Shown here: positions 24,301-34,700 of the stretch, in pieces
Layout of the letters: each line of letters starts with the position of its first letter
How positions within the stretch are numbered: the stretch's first letter is position 1
NCBI GenBank assembly: GCA_029204225.1
Contig: CM055094.1
Coordinates: 28,506,107-28,570,106 of the forward strand
Length of the DNA stretch: 64,000 nt
Direction: 5' to 3'
Origin: Diphasiastrum complanatum
Taxonomy: Eukaryota > Streptophyta > Lycopodiopsida > Lycopodiales > Lycopodiaceae
Notes under the pieces: model-generated
Told to the model about the DNA's origin: nothing
Seen by the model: only the letters and a program-made list of their open reading frames with translations
The model's database searches: none
Made by a program: the position numbers and the translations under genes

Positions 24301-24864
24301 GTTGATGCATAGGTTTAGGTTGCAGGATTGCAAACTAGTGAATACTCCTATTGATTCAGGTAAAAAGCTTTCTAAGCTTGATGAGTCCCAGTCATTTGAT
24401 GTTACGTGTTGTATAGGCAGTTAGTAGGGAGCTTGATTTACCTTACCACGACTAGACCAGATATATGTTATGTTGTTGGTATTGTAAGTCAGTTTATGGC
24501 AGCACCTACAGAAACGCATTGGAAGACAGCTAAGCGCATTCTGTGTTATGTAAAAGGCACTTCAGATTATGGCTTGATTTACAGGAAGCATGAGGGTTTA
24601 CCTGAGTTGTGTGGCTATGTGGATGCAGATTGGGGAGGTGACTATGATGATCATAGATCCACCACAGGGTATGTATTCCAGTTTTGTGGTAGTTGTTTTT
24701 CCTGGTCTAGTAAGAAGCAAAGTACAATTGCTCTATCCACCACAGAGGCAGAGTATAAAGCAATGTGTAATGCAGCACATCTAGCTGATATTTTCACTAA
24801 GCCACTTGTTGGAGAAAAGTTTGATAAGTTTAGATCAAAGCTTTCTGTACTTGAAGTTTGTTGA
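24301..24864 (+). pseudogene. Element H: RT thumb and RNase H, internally deleted
   Basis: KLVNTPIDSGKKLSKLDE is followed by RQLVGSLIYLTTTRPDICYV, KTAKRILCYVKGTSDYGLIY and YVDADWGGDYDDHRSTTGYV, then WSSKKQSTIALSTTEAEYKA. After CNAAH the sequence jumps directly to LADIFTKPLVGEKFDKFRSK, skipping the CDN block that is present in the related copy at 50037-50234. RNase H should therefore be inactive. Confidence 0.87.
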
Positions 24865-24909
24865 CTTTAAAGCTATGTGTATGACTGTATAAAAAGCAGA
24901 CTCTAATTT

Positions 24910-24918
24910 AAGGGAGAG
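24910..24918 (+). other. Polypurine tract, element H
   Basis: AAGGGAGAG directly precedes the 3' LTR; the same tract precedes the LTR at 50289. It would prime plus-strand DNA synthesis. Confidence 0.8.
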
Positions 24919-25186
24919 AGTTAGAATTAAAGTAGAATCACTGTGTTACTATATTGTGGGTCCTATCAGTCGATAAGGATCAGTTGGCCTCGCCACGAGG
25001 CAAGTCGATGGGACACGCATCCCGCCAACGGCAACCTAGGTCATGCATGGGGAGTGAACAACTACATGTACAGTGTAATTTCATTTTGAGAAATACAGTT
25101 GCTATGTGAGCTTGCTGTGGAGAGTGTTTTTTGTCTGTGTTACTATGTACCATGATCTGTGTTCCTATTCAAAGCAAATTCTAAGT
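24919..25186 (+). repeat. 3' LTR of element H
   Basis: 268 bases, AGTTAGAATT...AATTCTAAGT, followed by the target duplication GTTTC. It differs from the 5' LTR by many substitutions and a small deletion near 25050. Confidence 0.88.
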
Positions 25187-25191
25187 GTTTC
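25187..25191. repeat. Target-site duplication of element H (right)
   Basis: GTTTC, identical to 20338-20342. Confidence 0.8.
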
Positions 25192-26612
25192 GATATTTTG
25201 ATTTCGACTATATAAATCTACTTCTAAACAAGGAAGTATATGATGGGACAAGGGAGATAGAAGAACGCAAACGGAGAAGAGAGCAAGAATATTGCGGAAC
25301 AGCTCTCCTGTTGTAATCGACTGCTAAATGCAAAAATAGTCTAATAGACAACTTATGCTAAATGTAATCACAGCTTTAAGTGTTCTAATTGCCCAACAGG
25401 ATTTTAAAAATTGATTCATACTCTGAAACAAGAGTACAGTCCACCGAAGAGATTAGAGATCGTTTGTATGTGGTACTAATGAAATTAGACTCAATGTGAA
25501 ATATAGATCTAAAATAATGGAAGAGCAGTGTGATATCGTGTGTTCCTCAGGCGTCAAAGACAGCCATCGTTTGATAAAAAACTAACGAGTCATAGACGTT
25601 CGTGTTCTGATCAGAGTGAGTAAACAAGCTTGATCAAATAGCAATGAAAGTGCATTCAATCACAACAAGCATTCATCTACGTTGTACATAGATAAAAGCA
25701 AGCTGCTGTAATATTACACTGAAGCACAATACAAAATAGCAATTACAACTAGAAATGACGGCGTAATTGGGACGCTCAAATAATGTGTCTCATGGACGGA
25801 ACGACCCATAATCTATGCCTGGATGATCTATTTATAGACATCATCCGTGCATTAATTATATTTAATGCTTGTCACCTAATTAGGAAAGCTGTTGTACTTG
25901 GAAGTATATGGCTTTTGTGACAAATGTACACAATATTTATGGTCAATAATTTAGCATCATGGACACGGACGGGGATGTCGCTAAAACGTTCCTCGTTTAT
26001 TTTAGATGACCTTCGGAATTTTTCTCTCTCTACACATTTTTTGCAAGAAGCCGAAGGTGCCCTTAGTAAGGTGAAGATGTTTTGAGAACAGTTTAACTTA
26101 TGAAAATAGATGACCTTTGGGATTTTCTCTCTCTTCGCATTTTTTTTGCAAGAAGCCGAAGGTGTGTTAAAAACAGATTAAAAATGAACTATGCAAGTGT
26201 CGCATTTGGGAGAAATGAGAAACGTTGAAGCTGTTGAAAACATAGTGTATTTATGCAGACTGTTAAAAAGGTAATGTATTTCTGCAGACTTGTTCTAAAT
26301 GCAAGTTTTGTGGAAGTCCTTGAAGATGGCCAAGTCTTCTATGACTTCAAGTTATTAAACTTGACATCTGAACTTTGAAATTATGACAAGATTGGTTACC
26401 CTTTGCTGGAGATCAGCCAGAAGCCCGTTGTAGACGTTCTTCAAATAAATTGGCTGTCTAAGTTTGTGATTCATGTAGGTATCAGATGAGCAGATGTAGA
26501 ACCAAAGTTGGTTTAAACTGCCCCTAGATCAATGATCAATAAATATGCAGGAAGAATTATGAGATAGAAATTAGTCATTCACCAAGGAGACAACTGTGGG
26601 CTTAATTTCCAA
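25192..26612 (-). repeat. Probable LTR region of minus-strand copia element I (edges uncertain)
   Basis: It lies directly downstream, in minus-strand terms, of copia RNase H. A purine tract AAGGGGGACTA at about 26613-26623 (minus) fits a PPT, and TTGGAAATTAAGCCC following it resembles a common copia LTR start. A TATAAATA box on the minus strand at about 25849-25856 is consistent with an LTR promoter. It contains tandem CCTTCGG/CCGAAGG hairpins at 26009-26163. The far edge is not visible and no second copy is present. Confidence 0.4.
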
Positions 26613-26678
26613 TAGTCCCCCTTAAGGTCACGGTTGGTGCCTTGGTATCTTTGTCTGGTTCAGCTTGTTGAAAAATTT

Positions 26679-27197
26679 CTAGTGCTTGATCCTGGGAAGC
26701 GCTTTGGTGAAGATGTCTGCAACCATTTCTGTTGTGGAGCAGTATTGAAGGATCACTTGCCCTAAAAAAACTTTCTCCCAAATGAAATGATACTGGATTT
26801 CTATGTGCTTGGTTTTGCCATGAAATCTGGGATTCAGTGACTGTGAAATACAGCTCAAGTTGTCACACAAAATGGTGGTAGCAGTAAAATGAGTGTGATG
26901 TAAGTTGTGAAGTAATAACCTGATCCATATAGTTTCTTTTGAAGCTTGGCATGCTGTGATATACTCTGCCTCTGTCGAAGAAAGCGCAACTGATTTCTGC
27001 TTCCTTGAGTTCCACGAAATCGGTCCCCCTGCCAGATAGAAAAAGAACCCAAAGGTAGATTTTCTGATAGAGATTGTTCCTCCCCAATCTGAGTCGGAGT
27101 AGCCTCGCAAAACGAGTGGGTTGATAGCATTTCCATCGTAACATAAGATGTGATCTAAACTTCTCTGAATATATCTCATCACTCTAACGCTTTCCAA
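26679..27197 (-). pseudogene. Copia element I: RNase H
   Basis: An open stretch of 172 codons: RVMRYIQRSLDHILCY, YSDSDWGGTISIRKSTFGF, WNSRKQKSVALSSTEAEYI, ILCDNLSCISQSLNPRFHGK, KHIEIQYHFIWEKV and VADIFTKALP. All four RNase H acidic positions (SDSD, TEAE, CDN, ADIF) are present. It is not linked to its RT because of stops around 27200-27410. Confidence 0.9.
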
Positions 27198-27407
27198 TGA
27201 GAGATCCTCGCATTAGACATGAATTGACTTAACGTGCTAACAATGTATGCTAAATCTGGTTTAGTACACAACATTGATTATATTAGAGATCCAATTAGTG
27301 AATGATAAGGGTACTTCGCTAAGTCGAATACTTCACTATCAGTCTCAACACAAGAAGGTTTAGTCAATACAATACTTTGATCCATTGGAGTATCAATTGG
27401 TTTGCAA

Positions 27408-27746
27408 TCAGACATGAAATTTTTCTAAAATGCCTTTTAGATATGCCTGTTGGCTAAGATAGATCTTCTTCTGAAGTCTATTTCTAGTAATGTGAATTCC
27501 TAACAAAGAATGGACAGCTCCTAAATCAGTCATGTCAAATTTCTTTGATAGATCACTCTTAGTAGTGTTTAGAAAAAAAGTGTCGTTAGACAAGATAAAT
27601 GCATCATCTACGTAAAGAGCTATGTGAACTGAATTGGTGCCTATATGCTTTGAATAAACATTACAGTCAGCTAAATTATTTGCAAATCCCAATTGAATGA
27701 GATAAGAGTCGATTCTATCGAACCATGCTCTTGCGGCCTGTTTCAA
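27408..27746 (-). pseudogene. Copia element I: RT C-terminal part
   Basis: KQAARAWFDRIDSYLIQLGF is followed by VHIALYVDDAFILSN (intact YVDD), then FDMTDLGAVHSLLGIHITRN and IYLSQQAYLKGILEKF. The N-terminal RT blocks are missing; homology ends near 27780 where sequence joins a fragment of a D-type LTR. The element is 5' truncated. Confidence 0.9.
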
Positions 27747-27827
27747 ACCCTAGATTGCTTTGTGCAGCTTGCACACTTTGTGCTCTTGGCCTTTGACTTC
27801 GAATTCTTTCGGTTTCAAGCTATATGT

Positions 27828-27956
27828 ACAAGCTATATGATTGTACTACATGAAAAGTACATTTGTTTCACACGTGGGAATAGGCTCCACAATTGTGTAA
27901 TCATCCTATATACAAGATTTTTGGCCTCTACCTAGCTTATTTTTGCATTTTTCACA
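27828..27956 (-). repeat. Fragment of a D-type LTR (5' end of LTR)
   Basis: On the minus strand it starts TGTGAAAAATGCAAAAATAAGC, matching the starts of the LTRs at 53339 and 54800, and includes a CACACGTG block at 27869. A purine tract TTTTGAGGAG (27957-27966 on the plus-strand scale) precedes it, as in element D. It is truncated after about 130 bases. Confidence 0.75.
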
Positions 27957-27966
27957 CTCCTCAAAA

Positions 27967-28269
27967 ATCTAGCTTGATGGAAAACATGATGATCTTGAAC
28001 TTGAATCCGTGGGCTAAATTGGCCTTGTTGGTTCAAAAGGTGTGAAGATCAGCCAATGAGCTTGATGTTGATCTGAAATCACCATATCCATGATAGTGTT
28101 TCTTTGATGTTGACATCTTTGATGATCTTGAGAGCTTTGCACCATCCTAGCACCTCCAAAATTGATTCCTTCCAATTTTCATGTAGATGCTTGACCTTGA
28201 GGCTTGCTCCTTCACATGAGATATGCTCCTCTTTCCCTTGAAATGTGAGCCACATGGGTTCAACCATGT
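27967..28269 (-). other. Unassigned sequence between LTR fragments
   Basis: A minus-strand open frame of 77 codons (28079-28312) has no recognisable motif. It begins next to a D-type PPT like a copia 3' end, but lacks RNase H blocks. Confidence 0.35.
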
Positions 28270-28462
28270 TTCTTTCATGCATTTCATGTGGCATGTAAAG
28301 TACAAATGGCAATTTCTATGGTAGCTCGAGTTTCTACTTCTATCTACCTTGAATATTTCATTCTAAGATGGGTCTTTACTGATCCAAAAGAGCTTAATTC
28401 ATCTTTGTCATTTTTAGGACCCCTATTCACAACATTAGATAGATTTTTCCGGTATGTTGACA
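28270..28462 (-). repeat. Fragment of a B-type LTR, inverted relative to element B
   Basis: The plus strand matches the reverse complement of the first about 190 bases of the B LTR (TTAGGACCCC, GATGGGTCTTTACT, AGCTCGAGTTTCTACTTCTA). It ends TGTTGACA at 28462, the LTR 5' end on the minus strand. It is joined within a few bases to plus-strand gag at about 28475, so the two lie in opposite orientation. Confidence 0.75.
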
Positions 28463-28474
28463 TTTCTAACATGC

Positions 28475-29119
28475 TCAAGTCATACTTAATGGGTTAAAGG
28501 AGGAATATGACAACCTTGTTCAGAGTTATGCCATTAAGGAGGAGCTACGAAGTTTGGAAGCACTCCAAAGTGTGCTCATTTCTGAAGAATCAAGACAAGA
28601 GTATAAACTCTTGAAAATGGAGAGACTGTCTCTCAACATTGATGGTAAAGCTCTCATTACCAAAGACAAGCACAAACAAGAAGTAAGAATCAACACCAAT
28701 CCTCTTCAAGCAAGAACAATCTTATTTCCAAGGAGAAAGGAGAAGAGGATGAGTCCTCTCAAGCTTCCACATCCAAGAAGAAGAAGAAAAACATCAAGTG
28801 TTTCTTTTGTGGCAAGAAGGGGCATTATGCCACCAATTGCTTCAAGAAGAAGAGTCAATTCAAGCAAGCCAACATTTCTAATGAAGAGAAGGAAAATGCT
28901 CATGCAAGTGATGGACAGGGATCTCTTATGGTCTCGAGTTTTTCTTCATCACCTTTCAAGAAGGATGGTTTGTGGTATATCGACAGTGGAGCTTCCTCAC
29001 ATATGTGTAGCTCCAAGCATTCTTTTTCATCCACGACACCTTATGAAGGAGCCAAGAAGTCCATCTACACAACAAATGATCATGAGTGTGGTATTGAAGG
29101 CATAGGGACCATCCCTTAA
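28475..29119 (+). pseudogene. Element B, part b1: Gag end, zinc knuckle, protease
   Basis: It begins inside Gag (LQSVLISEESRQEYKLLKME at 28557) and, after a frameshift near 28700, continues in a frame with CFFCGKKGHYATNC (C-x2-C-x4-H-x4-C, about 28800-28841) and the protease motif YIDSGASSHM (about 28975-29005). A one-base deletion near 29112, relative to the second copy at 30633-30840, converts IPL into IP followed by TAA and shifts the frame. The element's own 5' LTR and Gag N-terminus are absent. Confidence 0.87.
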
Positions 29120-29136
29120 AGCTTTCATCATCAAAA

Positions 29137-30545
29137 GTGCTTTCTCTATCTAATGTACTTTTTGTTCCCAAGTTAACAAAAAATCTTATTAGTGTTGGGC
29201 AATTGTTTGATAGTGGACTAGATGTGAATTTCAATGTTGACACATGTACAATCAAGAAGCATGATGAGATCCTTGCATCTGGGTCTAGATATGGTGGAAT
29301 CTACAAGCTTGATCCCAAAGAGTATGCTAACTCTTGTGATAGTCCTTTTGCTACTCATATGTCTTTGGAGGAACTATGGCATAGAAGGTTGGAACATCCT
29401 AACTATAATTCTATGGTGTCCATGGTCAAGAAAGCCAAAGCTATGGGCTTGCCTAATCTTATCTCCAAGAATTTCAAGCCATGTGAGGCTTGTGCCATAT
29501 CTAAGTCTCATAAGAAGCCTTTTTCAAAGTCATCTATCAAGACTACACATCCATTGGAGCTCATACACTCGGATGTTCACTTCTCATCTTCAAAGAGCAA
29601 GGGTGGTGCTACTTGCTTTCTAACTTTCATTGATGATTTCACTAGATTTACTTGGGTATATCTTCTAGCTTCAAAGTCTATGGTGTTTGACTATTTCCTA
29701 AAGTTCAAAGCTCTAGTTGAAAAGCAATTTTCATACAAAATCAAGATTCTTAGAAGTGATGGAGGTGATGAGTACACTTCCAATAAATTTCATGATTATT
29801 GTGAGCTTGAAGACATTAAAAGGGAGTTTTCTTGTGCATCTACACCATCTCAAAATGGGGTGGCTGAAAGAAAGAATAGAACACTGTGTGAATGTGCCAA
29901 AACCATTAGAATTGAGACATCCTTGCCAAAAGACTTTTGGAGTGAGGCCATCAATTGTTCAAACTATCTTTGCAATCGACTCCCTCATGTTGCACTTGGA
30001 GGAAAGTCACCATATGAAGCACACTATTTGAAGAAACCTAAGGTTGAACACCTTAGAGTATTTGGATGCATTTGCTTTGTCCATATTCCCTTGGAAACGA
30101 GAAAGAAGAATGATCCTTGTGCAAGCAAAAGAGTAACGGTTGGATATTCATCCAACAAGACAACCTATCAAATCTACATGCTCTCTACTTCTAAAGTAAT
30201 TGATAGTAGAGATGTAGTTTTTCATGAAGAAGAAAAGTCCAATCTTGGAGGGGCCGAGATCAAGCAACCTCAAACTCTATCACCTATTGTTATTGAAGAC
30301 AATCAACATATGGAGGAGTCAAGATTTGAAGATGGAAGTCCTCGGATTTTCACTCCTAGAAGATTCATGAGGGAGAGATCCGAGCCCAAGAGGCTCACTT
30401 ATGATGACAAAGGAAAACAAGTGGATCTTGATTCCACTTATGCTTATTTTGTTTCTCACGAGGAGTCCAAAGATGTTCAAGAAGCCCTCAATACCAAGGA
30501 GTGGTATGAGGCCATGAAGATTGAATATGATGCCTTGATCACCAA
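29137..30545 (+). pseudogene. Element B, part b1: pre-integrase and integrase
   Basis: A long open stretch: VPKLTKNLISVGQLFDSGLD, the zinc-binding region LWHRRLEHPNYNSM with CEACAISKSH, then LIHSDVHF, FIDDFTRFTWVYLL, LRSDGGDEY and GVAERKNRTLCECAKTIRIE, giving the D, D, E catalytic set. After GCICFVHIPLETRK and GYSSNKTTYQIYML it reaches a pre-RT segment WYEAMKIEYDALITNH. At 30546 it jumps back to sequence homologous to the Gag knuckle linker (28850), still in an open frame. The RT expected after ALITNH is missing here. Confidence 0.88.
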
Positions 30546-31087
30546 CCACAGAAAAAGAATCAATACAAGCAAGCCAACATTTCCAATGAAGAGAAGGAAA
30601 CTGCTCATGCAAGTGATGGAGAGGGATCTCTTATGGTCTCGAGTTTTTCTTCATCACCTTTCAAGAAGGATGGTTCGTGGTACATCGATAGTGGAGCTTC
30701 CTCACATATGTGTAGCTCCAAGCATTCTTTTTCATCCATGACACCTTATGAAGGAGCCAAGAAGTCCATCTACATAGCAAATGATCATGAGTGTACTATT
30801 GAAGGCATAGGGACCATTCCCTTAAATCTTTCATCATCAAAAGTTCTTTCTCTGTCTAAAGTAACTTTTGTTCCTAAGTTAACAAAAAATCTTATTAGTG
30901 TTGGGCAATTGTTTGATAGTGGACTAGATGTGAATTTCAATGTTGATACATGTACAATCAAGAATCATGATGAGATCCTTGCATTTGGGTCTAGATATGG
31001 TGGAATCTACAAGCTTGATCCCAAAGAGTATTCTAACTCTTGTGATGGTGCTGTTGCTTCTCATATTCCTTTGGAGGAACTATGGCA
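30546..31087 (+). pseudogene. Element B, part b2: protease and pre-integrase, before the nested insertion
   Basis: A second copy of the region at 28850-29370. The protease segment VSSFSSSPFKKDGSWYID with SGASSHM opens at 30633, and the frame runs through FVPKLTKNLISVGQLF to LEELWH at 31087. There, inside the zinc-binding pre-integrase block, element A is inserted; the block resumes at 36949 with HRRLGHPNYSSM. The long frame from b1 also runs into this copy in the wrong frame. Confidence 0.88.
31083..31087. repeat. Target-site duplication of element A (left)
   Basis: TGGCA immediately before the LTR; repeated at 36949-36953. Confidence 0.97.
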
Positions 31088-31740
31088 TGTGAAAAACTCA
31101 GATCCAAAAGATGCTAAAGTTTCATAAAGATCTTGGCCATGGAAGTTATGCACATCTAGATTGAAAAAATGATAGAAATTGTGATGTTAAGCATACTAAA
31201 CATCAACTAAACATCAAAATCTGATCATAAGCTTCCACAAACAGAAACTTGCTGTCCCTGTCCGTACTTCAGAGCCTACAACCTGCATTTCACACGTGTG
31301 AAGCCATAGCAACAAAGAAATCACAATTCTAGTGGCTAGAATGCAAGATATGAACAAAAAAGTGAGAGAGAAGAAGATGGACCTTCAAAGAGCATAACAT
31401 TCATTCAATAGAATGAAAATGAGATGTGTACATACTCGTGGAGATGGCTATTTATAGCAGCCATAGTGCCTCTTGGCCACTTGTCTTATGATAGGCTAAA
31501 ATTGGGGTCCAATAGGATTCACCCATATACCTAGAAATTTGGTCAAATAGGAATGCACCAAATTATGAGCCAATAGAAGAGCTCCACACTCGACCTCCTC
31601 TAATTAATGTGACCTCAAAAGTAGTGTACACATACTTTGGGCCTCTACATACATGTATGAACCTATCTCTAACTTTTATTTGGCCATAGGCCTACAAAAT
31701 CTCAAGTTAGGAAAATACTACTAGTTGACAATTTTTCACA
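31088..31740 (-). repeat. 3' LTR of element A
   Basis: 653 bases. On the minus strand it starts TGTGAAAAATTG and ends GAGTTTTTCACA. It contains a TATA box (31449-31456), the palindrome TTCACACGTGTGAA (31289-31302) and CTGTCCGTAC on the plus strand (31258-31267). Its first bases supply the stop codon of the Gag-Pol frame. Confidence 0.97.
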
Positions 31741-34700
31741 CTCCCTCTTCAACTAGTTTTAGCATAGATTTAGAAAGTACACCAAGACTTGTTCTATGCT
31801 TGAAAAATAAGTCCTTTCCCAATGCTTTGGTAAAGATATCAGCCACACATTCCTTTGATGGGACATGTTCAAGCTTGATCTCTTTTGCCAACACTTGTTC
31901 TCTCACAAAATGGTAAGCCACCTCGATATGTTTGCTCCTTGCATGGAAAACCGGATTGCTTGCTAGACTTTGGGCTGAAAGGTTGTCACAAAAGATGATT
32001 GGACTCTCTGAAAAATCCAGCAAATGAAGCTCCATAATCATCCTCTTGATCCACACCATCTCCTTTGTGCATGATGTCAAAGCTTTGTACTCGGCCTCAC
32101 TAGAAGAAAGTGATATAGTTGCTTGTTTCTTCGACATCCATGAGATAGCTCCATCACCTATGAAAATAGCATGTGCATTTATGGATTTTCTATCCATAAG
32201 GTCTCCTGCAAAATCTGAATCTGAAAAACCAAATAAGTTAGGTGATGAGCCTCTATAAACAATGCCAAAATCTTTTGTTCCCGAGATGTATCTCAAGATC
32301 CTCTTTCCTAGTTTCCAATGTTCTATGCTAGGATCTTGCATGAATTGGCTTAATCTACCAACACAATAAGATAAATCAGGTCTTGTGATGGTTAGATATA
32401 TAAGAGAACCTATTAGCTTCCTATAGAGAGTAATGTCCTCGAAGGATCTTTCATTACCTCTTATAGTTAGCTTTACATGTGATTCCATAGGTGTATCAAT
32501 AGGATTTGCATCTACCATATGAAATCTATTGAGAATAGAAATAGCATACTTCTCTTGTGAAATAAAAGTGATTTGAGAAGTTCTAATTACTTCTATTCCT
32601 AAGATATAGCTCAAAAGACCAAGATCATGCACTTCAAATTCCTTTTTTAGTGCTTTCTTGATATCTTCTATATCTTCCTTGTTCCCTCCACTTAAAATAA
32701 TGTCATCCACATAAATTAGAAGGATTGTAACATCATTAGCACTAATTCTAAAGTAAAGTGAATGATCATACTCACTCATAGTGAAGTTTTGAGAAAGTAG
32801 AAAAGAGTTAAGCCTAGCATACCAACTCCTTGGTGCTTGCTTAAGACCATACAAACTTTTTTGTAGAAAACACACATGATTAGGCTTGCTATGAGAAACA
32901 TAGCTCTCGGGTTGCTCCATGTAGACTTCCTCTTCAAGATCACCATTCAAGAAAGCATTAGAAATGTCTAATTGCCAAAGATCCCATCCATAAAGAGTTG
33001 CAAGGGAAATGATTACTCTTATGCTCACCATCTTTGCCACGGGTGCAAAGGTTTCCTCATAGTCAATGCCATGCTCTTGAGCATAACCTTTAGCCACCAA
33101 CCTTGCCTTCAACTTGTTGATAGATCCATCTTGATTTGTCTTTACCTTGAAGATCCATTTGCATCCAATTGCACTTTTGCCCTTTGGAAGCTCCACCAAT
33201 CTCCATGTGTTGTTCTTCATAAGTGCTTCAAACTCAAGATCCATTGCTTGGATCCATTCCTCTTCTTGCCTTGCTTCATCTACACATGAAGGTACATCAA
33301 AAGAAGTTAGGAAAGCATAGTTGGATCCATCCACCACTTGCTTACCTTTGCCATCATAAGTGAGCCTTGAGGGTTTCACTTTATGCCTTGGAGTTCTCCT
33401 TGGAATTTGACTTGAAGAGGCTTCTTCAACATCCACATCCAATGTGTCATCAACTCCATTGTCATCAAGCACATTAGTTGCAACAACACCATCATCACTT
33501 GAAACAACTTTTGGAATGTTACTTTCATCAAAAATGACATCCCTACTTGTGAACACTTTCTTGATTGAAGGAACATAAATCCTATATGCTTTGCTTACTT
33601 CACTATAACCAACAAAAATGCCCTTTCTTGAAGATGGATCCTCCTTAGTTCTATCATCAAGAGTAATGTTGAAGTAGCAAATGCATCCAAAAGTTCTTAG
33701 AAACTTGACATTAGGCTTCGTACCAAACAAAGCTTCAAAAGGGGTTTTTCCTTCCAATACAACACTTGGCCATCTATTGCATAGGAAATTTGCACACAAC
33801 AAAGCATCACTCCAAAAAGGTTTAGGAAGATTAGCATTCAATCTCATTGCCTTTGCACTCTCACACAAGGTTCTATTCTTCCTCTCGGCCACTCCATTTT
33901 GTTGTGGTGTTCTTGGACATGTGTACTCCCTCTTGATCCCATGCTCATCGCAAAAGGCTTTGAATTTGTTAGAAATGTATTCACCACCATTGTCGCTCCT
34001 CAAGCATTTGATTTTGGTTGTAAATTGAGTCTCAATAGCAACTTTGAACTTGACAAACACATCAAACACCTCATCCTTGCTCTTTAGTAGATAAACCCAA
34101 CAAAATCTACTAAAATCATCAATGAAAGTTACATACATCTTAGCACCTCCATTGCTAATTGTAGTAACACCATGAATATCCGAATGCAAGAGAGAAAAAG
34201 GCATCTTAGATCTAGATATAGATCTAGTATATGGCAATCTATGTGATTTAGACAAAACACATTCTTCACAAACATGATTCAAGCAAGTAAGAGACTTGGG
34301 AAGTCCCCTTACTACCTCCTTTTTGGCTATTACCTCCAAGGCCTTGTAGTTGAGATGTCCCATCCTTTTATGCCATACCTCTTGAATTGACATTTGTTCA
34401 TTTGCCATGCATCCAACTTGGTTAGCAACAACACATGCATCAAGCTTGAACAATTTCCCTTGCCTTTTCCCTTTTGCAATGATACTACACCCCTTTTTGA
34501 TCAAGCAAGCATCACCATCAAACTCAACTTTGAATCCTTTGTCAAGCATTTGGCTTACACTAAGTAAGTTCTTGGTAATGGATGGAATGAGCAAAACATC
34601 TTTCAATTCTATATTCCTATTTGTAGAAAGTGAAATAGGAATTGTGCCAATCCCCTTGATTGCACACTCACCATCATTTGCGGTATAGATTACCTTCCTA

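Larger units (their letters stand above)
20343..25186 (+). mobile_element. Copia element H, complete in outline but defective (4.84 kb)
   Basis: It has two LTRs (20343-20616, 24919-25186), a PBS, a PPT, a 5-bp target duplication and coding remnants in copia order gag, protease, integrase, RT, RNase H. The LTRs differ at many positions and by a small indel, so it is older than element A. The RT core is deleted at about 24250 and part of RNase H near 24780, and there are stops and frameshifts in gag and integrase. The LTR ends are AGTTAG...CTAAGT rather than TG...CA. A second H-type 3' end is at 50037-50561. Confidence 0.9.

Noticed and set aside
27967-28312. RNase H end of a D-type copia element
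   Set aside because: Position next to a D-type PPT suggested it, but none of the RNase H blocks can be read in any minus-strand frame.
30319-30612. Minus-strand 97-codon frame
   Set aside because: Shadow of the element B integrase/pre-RT coding sequence on the plus strand.
32972-34688. Several plus-strand frames of 90-115 codons
   Set aside because: Shadows of the intact element A polyprotein on the minus strand.
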